This document shows positions 9,811-19,403 of a stretch of DNA of 64,000 nt, piece by piece. Source of the DNA: a virus; the IMG/VR virus record IMGVR_UViG_3300035182_002586, positions 248,001 to 312,000 of that record. The stretch is one strand, 5' to 3'. Every line of letters begins with the position of its first letter. Within the stretch, counting starts at the first letter, position 1. A model generated the notes under the pieces. That model was not told the origin of the DNA. It did not search any database and saw only the letters and a program-made list of their open reading frames with translations. The position numbers and the translations under genes were made by a program.

Positions 9811-12273
9811 TCAGAATATCGCGTTGAAGGCGGTCACGTAGGGCCCCACGTCCGGGCCGAGGTACGCGAAGACCGTCCCCGCCGTGTAGCCGTTCGGGCC
9901 GCTGGTGGGAGGTGTGCCTCCGGCGGTGTCGATCGCCTGGATCCAGTCCTGGATGTCCCCTCCGGTCTCCGGGAGGCTAAGGAAGTACGCGCCCACGGAC
10001 AGGCTCGTGATGAAGTCGAGGAGCGAGATGAGGTACTGGAGGAAGCGCTCCAGGGTGTCGATCTTGCGTTCGATCAGGTTGATGAAGTCCTTGATCTCGT
10101 CCATCGTGCCGCGGTAGGCATCGAGCAGGGCATTGATCTTGGCGGAGAGGTCGTAGAGGAACTGCCCGCTCCACGGGATGATGTCGCGCAGGATGCTGAC
10201 CTGGATCCAGTCCGGCGGCGTCCCCTTGAGCGTGAACGTCTGGATGAGGTTGACGGCCTGGAGGATGTTCTGGCGCGTCGCTACGTCGGCGAAGATGTCG
10301 CTGTACAGCACGACCGTGTTGCGGTCGGTGTTGCCGTCCGCGTCTACCTTGACGATCGCTGCAATGAGCTTCTCCAGGGTGTTCGTCCCCGCAGGTAGCG
10401 TCGGAGCGTCCGCGGGCGCCCCCTTGGGCAGGGGTGGCGTCTGCATCAGGGTGCGGAATTGCTCGATGGTACCACTACCCGCTTGAAGCAGAGCGCTCGC
10501 GACCGTGGTGGCAAGTCGGGCCGACAAGCGGCGCACCTGCTTGTTCTGCCACGGCATCTCCGGGTACTTGCCGGTGGCCTCGTCGATCACGTAGTCGTTC
10601 TTGAAACCCCCAGGATCCGCCACACCAGCAGCCAGAGGGCCAATGAGGGGGATGTTGACGAGCTGCGAGAGAACGCCGCCCTGCCGCACGAGGGACCCCT
10701 TGCCGACCTCGCTGTTCAGCGTCGGGGCAACGGGGACCCCCGCGCTATCAAACTTGGCGTCCGAGGCAACGGGTTGGTGGAAGTTGAGCGAGAACGCCGC
10801 CTGGAAGATGTTCGTCAGGTTCCCGACCACATCGAAGTTCGACGGGAGCTTCACGAGGCGAACACGTGCTGTACCCGAAGCTCGGCCCATGACAGGGGGG
10901 TCGGAAGTGCCGAGGGCAGGCCACGAAAGAACCCATGTGTTGGTGATGGGGTCCTTTCGCTCCGGGATCTTGAAGTCGATGCTCTTGTCCGAGGCGACCG
11001 CAAGGTCGCCGCTGAACGCTCGCACTCGGTAGTAGTAGGTCTGGCCGAACTCGACCTCGTTGTCGATGTACCGGAACTTCCCGAGCTGCCCGAGCAAGAA
11101 GGTGCCCGTTGCATGCGTCGCGTCGATGACCGTGTACTTCTGAAACTTGACGAAGGGATCTCCGTACTCGTCGGTCACGCGCTCTTTGCGCTTCATCCTC
11201 TGACCGGGTTTCCCGCGCAGCTCGAAGTCGGTCTCATATGTCGTCGTGACAACCCCCACGGCGTGTGGGTTGTCGACCTCCGACATGTCGATCTCGGGTG
11301 TGACCGGGAAGTCCGACCGCTCGATGAGGAACTTCGGCGGGATGAACTCGGTCCCCACGCTCGTCACGAGGTCCGAGAACCCGGGGTCCGGTGACTGCTG
11401 GTTCGTCGGCAGAGACCACTCGATGGCGATCGCTTCGGGCTGCGTGCCGAACGCCTTGACCACGGAGAGGATGGGATCTCCCTTGGCTCCGACGGGCAGG
11501 ACCTTGACGTTGGACGGCGCCTGGTAGTGCGGTGCCGTGAGGTCCTTCCCGAAGAAGCGGAGTAGCTGCCTCGCCAGCCTGAGGAGCTGGAGAGAGGTGC
11601 TTGCATCGACGACGATCATCACGAACCCGCTTTTCGTGGCCCCGGCGACGGGCTGCGGGCGGTTCTGGTCCCGCTCGTCGTAGAGCGACGACTTGAAGCG
11701 GGTCGTGAACGCCTTGTATCCTCCGTAACTCTTTTTGAAGTTTGGGTCCGAGAAGGGGTTTGGGTAGTCGTTGAAGGCGTAGACGCCCGTTCGCTTGAGC
11801 AGCTCGAAGAGCTGGAGGATCAGCTTGACGAGCGCGTCGACGAGAGCCTTGATCGGGTTGCCGAAGTCGACGAGGAAGGTCTTGACCGTCTCCAGAACGG
11901 CTTTGACGACCTCCAGGTAGGTCATCAACGTTTCGAGGGCGCTGCGAGCCTTCTCGGTGAGGTCCTTCCCGGGGATCTGGAACGAGAAGTTGTGCCAGGC
12001 ACCGTCGAACGCGCCCGAGGAGGACGGGGTAGCCGGGGTCGTGGTGGCCGGCGTTGCCGTAGGCGAGGTTGTAGTGATCGCCCCTGCCGGGATGGCGGCA
12101 GTGACACGCACACCTGAGGCGTACGTCAACTCCGCGCTGACCGTAGCCCCCGCATCGAGAGCCACGGGCCCGAGACCGGGCGTAGTCAGCTCGGCCCCGG
12201 CGGCCAGGTTGGCCGTGATGGGGATCGTGACGGTTGCAACCGCTGTCAGGTGTGAGGTGCCTTCGTCAGCCAC
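9811..12273 (-). CDS. Large baseplate/tail structural protein with fibronectin-like region
   Basis: 820 residues starting at GTG 12273. The N-terminus is a low-complexity Thr/Ala/Pro segment. A helical region follows (KAVLETVKTFLVDFGNPIKA), then a central beta region that includes a fibronectin-III-like strand pattern (IAIEWSLPTN, then YYYRVRAFSGDLAVASD). The last 150 residues are helical with repeated leucines. Its place among baseplate genes makes it a virion protein. It lies 37 bases upstream of the 248-aa gene and two bases downstream of a 66-aa gene. Confidence 0.65.
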   Translation of the reverse strand: MADEGTSHLTAVATVTIPITANLAAGAELTTPGLGPVALDAGATVSAELTYASGVRVTAAIPAGAITTTSPTATPATTTPATPSSSGAFDGAWHNFSFQIPGKDLTEKARSALETLMTYLEVVKAVLETVKTFLVDFGNPIKALVDALVKLILQLFELLKRTGVYAFNDYPNPFSDPNFKKSYGGYKAFTTRFKSSLYDERDQNRPQPVAGATKSGFVMIVVDASTSLQLLRLARQLLRFFGKDLTAPHYQAPSNVKVLPVGAKGDPILSVVKAFGTQPEAIAIEWSLPTNQQSPDPGFSDLVTSVGTEFIPPKFLIERSDFPVTPEIDMSEVDNPHAVGVVTTTYETDFELRGKPGQRMKRKERVTDEYGDPFVKFQKYTVIDATHATGTFLLGQLGKFRYIDNEVEFGQTYYYRVRAFSGDLAVASDKSIDFKIPERKDPITNTWVLSWPALGTSDPPVMGRASGTARVRLVKLPSNFDVVGNLTNIFQAAFSLNFHQPVASDAKFDSAGVPVAPTLNSEVGKGSLVRQGGVLSQLVNIPLIGPLAAGVADPGGFKNDYVIDEATGKYPEMPWQNKQVRRLSARLATTVASALLQAGSGTIEQFRTLMQTPPLPKGAPADAPTLPAGTNTLEKLIAAIVKVDADGNTDRNTVVLYSDIFADVATRQNILQAVNLIQTFTLKGTPPDWIQVSILRDIIPWSGQFLYDLSAKINALLDAYRGTMDEIKDFINLIERKIDTLERFLQYLISLLDFITSLSVGAYFLSLPETGGDIQDWIQAIDTAGGTPPTSGPNGYTAGTVFAYLGPDVGPYVTAFNAIF

Positions 12274-12274
12274 T

Positions 12275-12475
12275 TCAACCCCCGTACTGCGCCTTGGCCA
12301 GCTTCCGTCGAAGCGTCGCTAGCTCACTCTCGGTGGCACTGATCGCGAGGTGAATGACCTCACGCATCTTCCCGTGGATGGCGAATTCGGTCTTGTACTT
12401 CCACTCGACGCCGGGTTTCTCCTCTTCGGGGCAAGGCGGGGCCTCGCCCTCCACAGGCTTCTCTTCGGGGGTCAC
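12275..12475 (-). CDS. Small acidic protein, unknown
   Basis: 66 residues from a GTG at 12475 that overlaps the stop of the giant upstream gene (GTGA at 12472-12475), so it is likely translated by coupling. The N-terminus is Glu/Pro-rich (EEKPVEGEAPPCPEEEKPG), and the C-terminal half is an amphipathic helix ending in ELATLRRKLAKAQYGG. Size, helix and position suggest a small tail assembly factor or linker, but no family is recognised. Confidence 0.55.
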   Translation of the reverse strand: MTPEEKPVEGEAPPCPEEEKPGVEWKYKTEFAIHGKMREVIHLAISATESELATLRRKLAKAQYGG

Positions 12476-15400
12476 GGAGACACCGCCAGCAGCTTCGTGA
12501 GCTGATTCACTACGTCCTGTTGCGCTTGGATCCGATCCGCCACGGCTCGGGTCTGCTTGACCAGGATGCCCGTCCCCAGGTTGATCCTCGCGTCGATCCA
12601 CGTGAACCTCTTGTCGTAGAGCCTCTCGGTGCCCGAGAGCGCGTTGGTGATGAGAGCGACGGGGCCGCTGGACGGGTTGTTGATGTACGTCTGACGGGTC
12701 GTGGCCTGCGTGTATCGCGTGTTCAGGTCCGTTGTGAGCGTGGCCCGAGCAAAGGCGAGAGGGTCGACCACCGGACCCGGCTTCACAACGGAGACAGGCG
12801 TTGTGACGAGCGTGAGGAACGACTGCGTGAGAACCAGGAACGCGTCCGCTTGCAGGAGGATAGCCACGAGGTACGTAAGTGTCTGGAATCCCACTCCAGA
12901 GAAGCTCACGACTCGATAGCCTGCGGCAAGATCGGGCGTCGGGAACGCGGACGCCACAGTGATGGAGGTATCCGAGACCACCGATGCGACCTGGTAGATG
13001 CCCGCAGCGGACCCGGTTCGGATGAACACGAGATCGTTCGTGGTCACCCCGCTCGACACGAAAGTGGCAGAGGGGTCCGTCAGAGTCGTCGCGGAGGCCG
13101 ATGCTGTCGAAGGCGTAACGATGTCCGTGAACACGAGGTTCAGGTACGCTTCGATGGCAGTGCGCTCGTTGCCAAGAGCGACGACTTCGCCTTGAAGATC
13201 AGGTACGAGGGACCCTTCCAAGAGCGAGGTCGGTGCACCCCCAAAGGCGATGAGCGAGTTCGTCACCCGGTAGGCGCCGGAGGAAGCCGTCGAAGCCAGC
13301 GTGAGCTGCGTGGTGGAGTCCACCGTGAGCACCTGACGACGCTCTCCGGTCGACACACCCGTCGTCAGGACCACCGTGTGCCCCGGCTGAACCCCCGCCG
13401 CCACGAAGTCGGCGAAGAGGTCCGTGAGTGTGGTCCCAGCGATCGCGGCCGCCCCCGTTATGAGGGCGGCCGACACCCCCACCACGAACGTGAAACCTGT
13501 GTCCACGGAGGCGAAAGCCGTGTCCACCGTGACGCTGTTCGCCGTAGCCGTGACCACGCGTCGGTACGAGGTGGTGCCGTTGACCCCGGAGGTGATGCGC
13601 ACGAGGTCGTGGGCAACCGGGACCGGCGAGGGGAAGGTTCCGGCCGTGAGGGTGATCGTCGTCTTCAGTGCGTCCAGGTTTCCGGTCCCCACGAAAGGCG
13701 CGGTCGTTGCGGTGCGCAGCGTACCGCTCGGGGACTGGATGAGCTGGATCTCGTTTGCCAAGAGCCCGCCTCCCACCGAGGTCAGCTCCGCGGCGAACGA
13801 GGGCCCGACCAGGGGGAGGGTCACCTCTCCGTCGTCGTCCACCGTCCCGCCATCGAGCGCCGGGAACCGTGCTGGCGTCGTCGACGTTGCGTTGTGGTAC
13901 ACGTCGGCAGACAGGGCTTGCCCCGCCGGGATCTGCTTCGTCACCAGCGCGTTCGGGACGGGGACGGGGGAGGCCGAGCCGTCGAGGGGCGGCATGGCCT
14001 TCACGTAGGTGAGCTGCCCTTGAGCGGGGGCAAACCCGTAGCTCGCGGGCGGGTAGTGCACGTTCTCGTTGACCCCCGGCTGCGGGGAACCGCTCGCGTT
14101 CGAGTCATCACTCGGGGCGCGGTAGATGGTTGCCCCCGCAGGGACCGCAACCGGCAGACCGGGGGCGAAGGCGATGCTGGTCGGAGACGTGGCCGAGACC
14201 ACGATGGGCGACCCATCCGGAACGAGGAACGTCCCGTTTGATAGCTGGACGACACACTTCATCCCCGTGAGGAACGGGGGGCGGATGGTCGTGGCCGAAC
14301 CCTGCGCGGCATCTACGGTAAGGGTCGTGGCCCCTACGACTGCCGGCTGGGTCACCCGCGCGAAGGCAGGCCGGGTCCTCACGTTCTCCACAGACGTGAG
14401 GTTCTTCGCCCCCGTGTCGAGGATGGCATCCCCCGTGGCCACTCCAGCGGCCGCTACCCCGAACGAGTGCCGGAATGTGGGGAAGAACCGGCTCACAGCC
14501 GAAGGCAGGTAGAGAGCCTGGTACGTTCCGACGGAGACGAGCGTGAAGGTCGGGAACGTGAACGAGACCTGGTAGGGGGCGTCGGAGACCTTGATCTGAT
14601 CGTCGATCTGGTTGGTCGCCGCCTGCATGGTCGTGACGGGCGCGTTGGTGGTCAGCCCGTCAAAGCGGAAGCGCCCGCTTCGGTGCCCAACCACACGGCC
14701 GTCGAGGTTCTGGAGGACATCCTCCAGGTAGTTGATCCCGTCGTTGTAGAAGACGAGGGTGGAGCGGGCAACGATGTCCTCGTTCGCGAGATGGCCCTCT
14801 GCGAAGAACACGGAGGGGCGTCCCTGATCCGAGAGCTTCGTCTGTCCCGCGTTCGAAGTGTTGGGCCCATTCGAGGGGACGGCCGACTTCGCGTCGTCTT
14901 CGTACTGCTGCGCCAGCTCCCCCTTGAAGTTCGTGAACGTCTCGACGCGGTAGTAGAACGAGTCCGGGGAATCGATCGTGTAGTCGGACTTGAGGACCTG
15001 ACCGAGCAGACCGTTCGAGGCCGTGGGTACGATGATCGAGGTGTATGAGGCACGCACTCGCGGACCCGGGCCCACGCTACGGTGACCCGTGTAGAGGATG
15101 CCGAACTCCTCGTTGGGGAGAAGCGCGGAAGCGAAGGTGATCCGCCCTGAGTCGTTGATCGCGTAGTCCGCGGGGGACGTGAGGATCGAACCCGGCTGAC
15201 CCATCACGCGTCGGTAGACCGTGTACGGCTGCGTGAGGATGGGGGTCAGACTCGTGGAGACGGCCGACGTGCTCGCTTCCAAGACCGGACGCACGGACCG
15301 GTACAGAAGGGCGCCTCCCGTGCCCGGCGCGTACTGCTTCGAGAAGTTCTCTGCCACGAGGACGGTGGTGGCCCCCGCAGCCTTGTCGTAAGTCGAACCC

Positions 15401-18400
15401 GTGACCTGGTAGAACTCGTTGAGCCCCGTGGCGTTCTGGAAGTAGACCACCGTGCCTGCGGGGTACGTAGCGGTACGGTCCCCGACCAACACGATGGACT
15501 GCGTACCCCTCGGCGCAGCGTTCCAGTTTGCAGCTTCCAGCACGAAGTACGACGGGCGCGCCGGTGTGCTCGATGTGGGCGTGGGGCCTGACGCGAGGAA
15601 GACGTTCGGGTTCGTCACGTCGTCACGGAAGGACTGTCCCGCGGCGAGCTGCACCGTCGTGACGTTGGACGTGGTGTCGTACGTCGCCGCGGAGATGAGG
15701 TAGACCTGCTCTTTCTCGATGCGGAAGAGCAGGTCCGGCCGGAACGTTGCCGTCCAATCTCCGCTAAGGAGGAACCCGGTGTCCCCCGCGCTGGCGATGA
15801 ACTGCGCGACCGTCATGGGGGGCTGAAGGACCGTCGTGGTCTTCTCCCCTCCGAAGGCTTGCGTGACGTAGTAGTCGATGTAGACGCGTTCCGTGGGCGC
15901 GACGATCGCCCCGTGAGGCAGTGCGTCCGTGACCTGGTTGTCCGGGAGGAACCGGATCGTCCCCGCGGTCGTGTCCACGACGCACTGGACGTTGAGCGTC
16001 TGCGGTCGACCACCTCGGTAGACCGCGGGTGCGGGCTGTGACGCTACGTGTTTCCCCGTGGGGTTGAAGTGCAGGATGGACGTCGGTGTCGTGTGGGGCT
16101 GCGTGACTTCCTTCCGCACAAGGAAGGTGGCCGGCTCCGTCACGGGGGCGGAGCCGGATGCCGGGAGGTACGTCAGGTACCCTTCGTCATCCGTGAGCGC
16201 CCGCTCCGTGTAGTCGATGAGGCCCAAGGGGGGCGTCAGTCGGTAGTCCTTGGACTGCTGGAGCTGGAAGACGCCGTAGACCGTCTCTCCCAGGTTCAGC
16301 TCGGAGAAGTTCAGGTTTCCGGTCGCTGCGCTCACCTGTACGACACCGCTCGGAATGCTGGTCGGAGGGGAGAAGTACCCATCGTTCGGTACGACGGTGA
16401 CCAACGTGGACATCGTGGTCGCCCCGAACCGGAAGCGAACGTGTCCCACCTGCGCGAGCATCACGGTCAGACGAGGTGCGTTCGACACAGCCCCGAGCGC
16501 CCGCACACGCTCGATGATCGTCTGCGGATCGGCGAGAACCAGAGGAGAGAAGAAACGGTCGGCGACGATCTCCCGGCCGTGGCGCACCTCGTAGCTCACG
16601 GACGCCGCCGTGGGCGCCGCTGCATCGAGGGTGAGGGTCGTGGTCCCAACGGCGGTGATCAGGTAGATCCCTGCCGCCGCCCCCGACGGCACAAGCAAGG
16701 AGTCACCCACCGCGACTCCTGCCAGCGCGAAGTTCTTCGCCGGATCCGTGAACGTCGTGGAGGCGGTGCTTCCTCCGGTCCCGCTCGTGACGAGAGTGCC
16801 TTGCGTGGAGGTGAAGGACACCGCCCCCGACGTGTTGTCGAAGAGTGCGTCCACCCCGACAGTCAGGGGCATGTAGATGCCGGTCCCTGTGCCCGTCTCC
16901 AGCTCCAACACGACGTTGGACGCGAGGACCAGCGGGTCCGGCAGCATGACGCCCCCGACGGGCTGCAAGGTCGGGATGAGAGCCTGGTTCTTGCGCTGCG
17001 CGTACTGGAGAAGACGCTGATCGAGGTCGAGTACGTAGCCGAGACCCGCAGGCGGAGAGGCTACGTCCAGGCGAGGGAGGGCCCCCGTGAAGGAACCTGT
17101 ACCTTGCTCGACTCGAACGGTGAGCGGGAGGGAGTCGACAGGTAGGGAGGGGAGGAACACCTGCGGAGCGCCGATCACAGGGTCCGCGAACGTGGCGTCT
17201 GTCACCGGGTACAGAGCCGTCACGTCTTTCAGTGAGGGATCGCCCGCACCGAGGTTGACCGGGTTCCGGAAGAGACGGAGCGAGATACCGTGGTCGACGG
17301 GGAGGTCGCCCGTCGTGAGGGTGACCGTCTGACCCGCGTAGGACGTGCGGTCTGCCAGGGAGAACCGGGCTTCTCCGCCCAAGCCCACTCGAAGCACCTG
17401 GACGACGCCAGCCTTGCCCACAGAATCCGCGAAGGACGTCACCATCTCGAACTGTGGGAACTGCACGGTCCCCGCACGGAAGACGAGATCCCCTCCATCC
17501 GGAGGAAGAGCTGCGATCGACAGGGACGTGTACCCCGCCGGCATCGAACCGAGGGTCGAGGACGGCAACGTCAGTGCGCGCCCAAGCACCACCCCGTCGT
17601 AGTAGACGGCCTTGCCGAGGTTCGCGGCGACGTCCACGGGGCTGAGGTTGATACGCCCCGTGGTGAGAGCCCACTCGAACGTACCCGCAGCGGGGCTCAG
17701 AGAGAAAGCCCCCTCATTCGGGACTTGGATCGGCGTGAGGGGGAGCCCGTAGCCGATCCGAACCACGGGGAACTGCCCCGTCGCGGGGAGGGGGTTCAGA
17801 ACCAGTGTAGCCGGCGGGACTCCGAGGTGGCCATTCGAGTCCGTGAACGAGAAGAACCCCTGCTGCTGGAACCTGACGATCTGCCCGGAGTAGGTCGTCA
17901 GGTCCGTGGTGTTCCAGTTCAGGTTCCCCGTGGTAAGGGAGAGCTGGACGGTTCCTGCGGACGGCGCGCTGAACGCCCCATCGTTCGGGACGAGAGCGAT
18001 GGTGAACGTCGTCCCGCTGCCCACCGATCCCACAGCGATGCGCATGGGGAACAGGGTCAGGTTGGAGAGCGCCGGCTTCGGGGCCGTCAGGCGGGTCGTG
18101 TTCGAGTTGGGCCCGAGAGGGGCCGCCGCCGTGCTCGGAGGACCTCCAGGAAGCAGCTTGAAGCGCTGCTCACGCCCTTCGTAGTCGAAGCGCTGGAAGC
18201 CGATCTGTGCACCGCCTACAACGGCGCCTTCGTTCTTCGTCCAGTCGAACGAGGCCGTGGGCAGGTTGCCGTCCTGATGTACGAGGACGAGGTAGTCGGC
18301 TCTGGGGTTCGGCTCACTGCCGGTGGGGTAGGCTGCGGCATACGCGACGGAATCCGAGACGTAGTTGTCCGGGGAAGCCGTGAACGGGGAGTTCGCTGAA

Positions 18401-18447
18401 CCCACCCGCGGTCGTTCGAGGACGTAGCCTTTCAGCGCGTAGCCCAT
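12472..18447 (-). CDS. Giant repeat-containing tail/baseplate protein (1991 aa)
   Basis: The largest gene in the window. It encodes an almost entirely beta-rich protein with several families of internal repeats. One is a short unit seen as AGTVQLSLTTGNLNW, AGTFEWALTTGRINLS and SGVVQVSAATGNLNFS. Another is a ~50-residue unit with the pattern TTLTDPSATFVSSGV, then SAAGIYQVASV, present about three times (around residues 560-610 and in the last quarter). The C-terminal ~200 residues are helical. Such proteins form peripheral baseplate or fibre-like structures. There is no catalytic motif. It is the first of a set of coupled genes (GTGA overlap with the 66-aa gene). Confidence 0.65.
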   Translation of the reverse strand: MGYALKGYVLERPRVGSANSPFTASPDNYVSDSVAYAAAYPTGSEPNPRADYLVLVHQDGNLPTASFDWTKNEGAVVGGAQIGFQRFDYEGREQRFKLLPGGPPSTAAAPLGPNSNTTRLTAPKPALSNLTLFPMRIAVGSVGSGTTFTIALVPNDGAFSAPSAGTVQLSLTTGNLNWNTTDLTTYSGQIVRFQQQGFFSFTDSNGHLGVPPATLVLNPLPATGQFPVVRIGYGLPLTPIQVPNEGAFSLSPAAGTFEWALTTGRINLSPVDVAANLGKAVYYDGVVLGRALTLPSSTLGSMPAGYTSLSIAALPPDGGDLVFRAGTVQFPQFEMVTSFADSVGKAGVVQVLRVGLGGEARFSLADRTSYAGQTVTLTTGDLPVDHGISLRLFRNPVNLGAGDPSLKDVTALYPVTDATFADPVIGAPQVFLPSLPVDSLPLTVRVEQGTGSFTGALPRLDVASPPAGLGYVLDLDQRLLQYAQRKNQALIPTLQPVGGVMLPDPLVLASNVVLELETGTGTGIYMPLTVGVDALFDNTSGAVSFTSTQGTLVTSGTGGSTASTTFTDPAKNFALAGVAVGDSLLVPSGAAAGIYLITAVGTTTLTLDAAAPTAASVSYEVRHGREIVADRFFSPLVLADPQTIIERVRALGAVSNAPRLTVMLAQVGHVRFRFGATTMSTLVTVVPNDGYFSPPTSIPSGVVQVSAATGNLNFSELNLGETVYGVFQLQQSKDYRLTPPLGLIDYTERALTDDEGYLTYLPASGSAPVTEPATFLVRKEVTQPHTTPTSILHFNPTGKHVASQPAPAVYRGGRPQTLNVQCVVDTTAGTIRFLPDNQVTDALPHGAIVAPTERVYIDYYVTQAFGGEKTTTVLQPPMTVAQFIASAGDTGFLLSGDWTATFRPDLLFRIEKEQVYLISAATYDTTSNVTTVQLAAGQSFRDDVTNPNVFLASGPTPTSSTPARPSYFVLEAANWNAAPRGTQSIVLVGDRTATYPAGTVVYFQNATGLNEFYQVTGSTYDKAAGATTVLVAENFSKQYAPGTGGALLYRSVRPVLEASTSAVSTSLTPILTQPYTVYRRVMGQPGSILTSPADYAINDSGRITFASALLPNEEFGILYTGHRSVGPGPRVRASYTSIIVPTASNGLLGQVLKSDYTIDSPDSFYYRVETFTNFKGELAQQYEDDAKSAVPSNGPNTSNAGQTKLSDQGRPSVFFAEGHLANEDIVARSTLVFYNDGINYLEDVLQNLDGRVVGHRSGRFRFDGLTTNAPVTTMQAATNQIDDQIKVSDAPYQVSFTFPTFTLVSVGTYQALYLPSAVSRFFPTFRHSFGVAAAGVATGDAILDTGAKNLTSVENVRTRPAFARVTQPAVVGATTLTVDAAQGSATTIRPPFLTGMKCVVQLSNGTFLVPDGSPIVVSATSPTSIAFAPGLPVAVPAGATIYRAPSDDSNASGSPQPGVNENVHYPPASYGFAPAQGQLTYVKAMPPLDGSASPVPVPNALVTKQIPAGQALSADVYHNATSTTPARFPALDGGTVDDDGEVTLPLVGPSFAAELTSVGGGLLANEIQLIQSPSGTLRTATTAPFVGTGNLDALKTTITLTAGTFPSPVPVAHDLVRITSGVNGTTSYRRVVTATANSVTVDTAFASVDTGFTFVVGVSAALITGAAAIAGTTLTDLFADFVAAGVQPGHTVVLTTGVSTGERRQVLTVDSTTQLTLASTASSGAYRVTNSLIAFGGAPTSLLEGSLVPDLQGEVVALGNERTAIEAYLNLVFTDIVTPSTASASATTLTDPSATFVSSGVTTNDLVFIRTGSAAGIYQVASVVSDTSITVASAFPTPDLAAGYRVVSFSGVGFQTLTYLVAILLQADAFLVLTQSFLTLVTTPVSVVKPGPVVDPLAFARATLTTDLNTRYTQATTRQTYINNPSSGPVALITNALSGTERLYDKRFTWIDARINLGTGILVKQTRAVADRIQAQQDVVNQLTKLLAVSP

Positions 18448-18462
18448 GTGCGATCCCGTCTT

Positions 18463-19032
18463 TCATACGATCTGGCCGAACCCCACCCCTGCCGAGGGCG
18501 ACGGAGAAGGTGGTCCCGCTATAGCCACGGGTGATACAAGAGCACTAAAGAGTGCGTCGAGGGCGGTCCCCACCGCCAAAGCCAGCTTGTCGGTTCCTAG
18601 CCCGCTCACCCCCGCAGCCGAAAGTGCGGTCTGGATGAACGGAGATGCAGGCGGTGCGCGAAACGTACAGATGCCTGCTCCTACCCCCACGCTCGGGTGG
18701 GTCGTCATGATCTGGCCTTGCAGGAACGCCTGTGTAAGCCCGATCGAAAGCCCGAGAACCGTGGACGGTGCGAAGGGACCGATGATCTCATGCGCGAGGA
18801 AACCGGCTTGCACGACCGCCTGAACAACAGGCATCGCAACAACCAGTGGGGTCACCCCCGCTCCTACGCCTGCCGTTCCGGTGTCAACGGTTTGGACTTT
18901 GACCAGGGCGACCCAAGCCACTAGCCCGTTGGCGAGCCCCTGCGCCATCTTCGGAACGGCTGCGCCGAGATGTCCCGTCGAAGCCAGGTTCGAGAGAAGA
19001 GCACCCCGGACGCCGGTGGGTGTGAGAGCCAT
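18463..19032 (-). CDS. Hydrophobic tail-operon protein
   Basis: 189 residues, rich in Ala, Gly and Val, with several hydrophobic stretches (GLVAWVALVKVQTV, TPLVVAMPVVQAVVQAG) but no charged flanks typical of real membrane helices. It lies between the spike gene and the giant structural gene, interrupted upstream by an HNH gene whose stop overlaps its ATG (TGATG). A virion protein near the central spike or tail tip is plausible; a PAAR-like tip is not supported because the motif is absent. Confidence 0.55.
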   Translation of the reverse strand: MALTPTGVRGALLSNLASTGHLGAAVPKMAQGLANGLVAWVALVKVQTVDTGTAGVGAGVTPLVVAMPVVQAVVQAGFLAHEIIGPFAPSTVLGLSIGLTQAFLQGQIMTTHPSVGVGAGICTFRAPPASPFIQTALSAAGVSGLGTDKLALAVGTALDALFSALVSPVAIAGPPSPSPSAGVGFGQIV

Positions 19033-19400
19033 CAGTACGTCTCCGGGGAACCAAGAGCGGTTTCAAGGTACTCCGCGATACGGCGGAAAACTTGAGGATC
19101 TGTGCAGTTGTTCTTGAGGGTGTTGGCAAGGTGACTGATAACAGCGATGTTTCCCTGTACGTACCCCAGGACAGGATCGATACGATCCAAAGACATGGAG
19201 TAGGGGTGGGCCTTCCCTTGGCCTAGTACGAATGCTTCTCGTGTGATGGGGCAATGACCATCGTTAGGAAGACACGCTCGGATGTCGTCGAGTGTGACAT
19301 TGAAAGGGAGCCCCTCTCTTGTGGCTCGCGCCCTCGCGTTCCGAAGCAGGTTCACCTCCGGGCGGTCATTGGCATTCGTAGCCTGTGTAGAGGCACTCAT
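19032..19400 (-). CDS. HNH-type homing endonuclease (small phage class)
   Basis: 122 residues. The pattern CPITREAF, then SMSLDRIDPVLGYVQGNI, then ISHLANTLKNN matches a common phage HNH-like class in which an ISGEP/ITREA element is followed by SLDRIDxxxGYxxGN. The same class occurs at 60897-61280. The enzyme probably cuts intergenic target DNA to spread its own gene. It sits exactly between the spike gene (stop at 19404) and the 189-aa gene, ending in a TGATG overlap with the latter. Confidence 0.8.
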   Translation of the reverse strand: MSASTQATNANDRPEVNLLRNARARATREGLPFNVTLDDIRACLPNDGHCPITREAFVLGQGKAHPYSMSLDRIDPVLGYVQGNIAVISHLANTLKNNCTDPQVFRRIAEYLETALGSPETY

Positions 19401-19403
19401 GTC

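Noticed and set aside
12520-14241. Plus-strand open frame of 573 codons
   Set aside because: It lies wholly inside the 1991-aa gene on the other strand; composition (Arg/Asp/Gly-rich) is that of a shadow of a high-GC gene.
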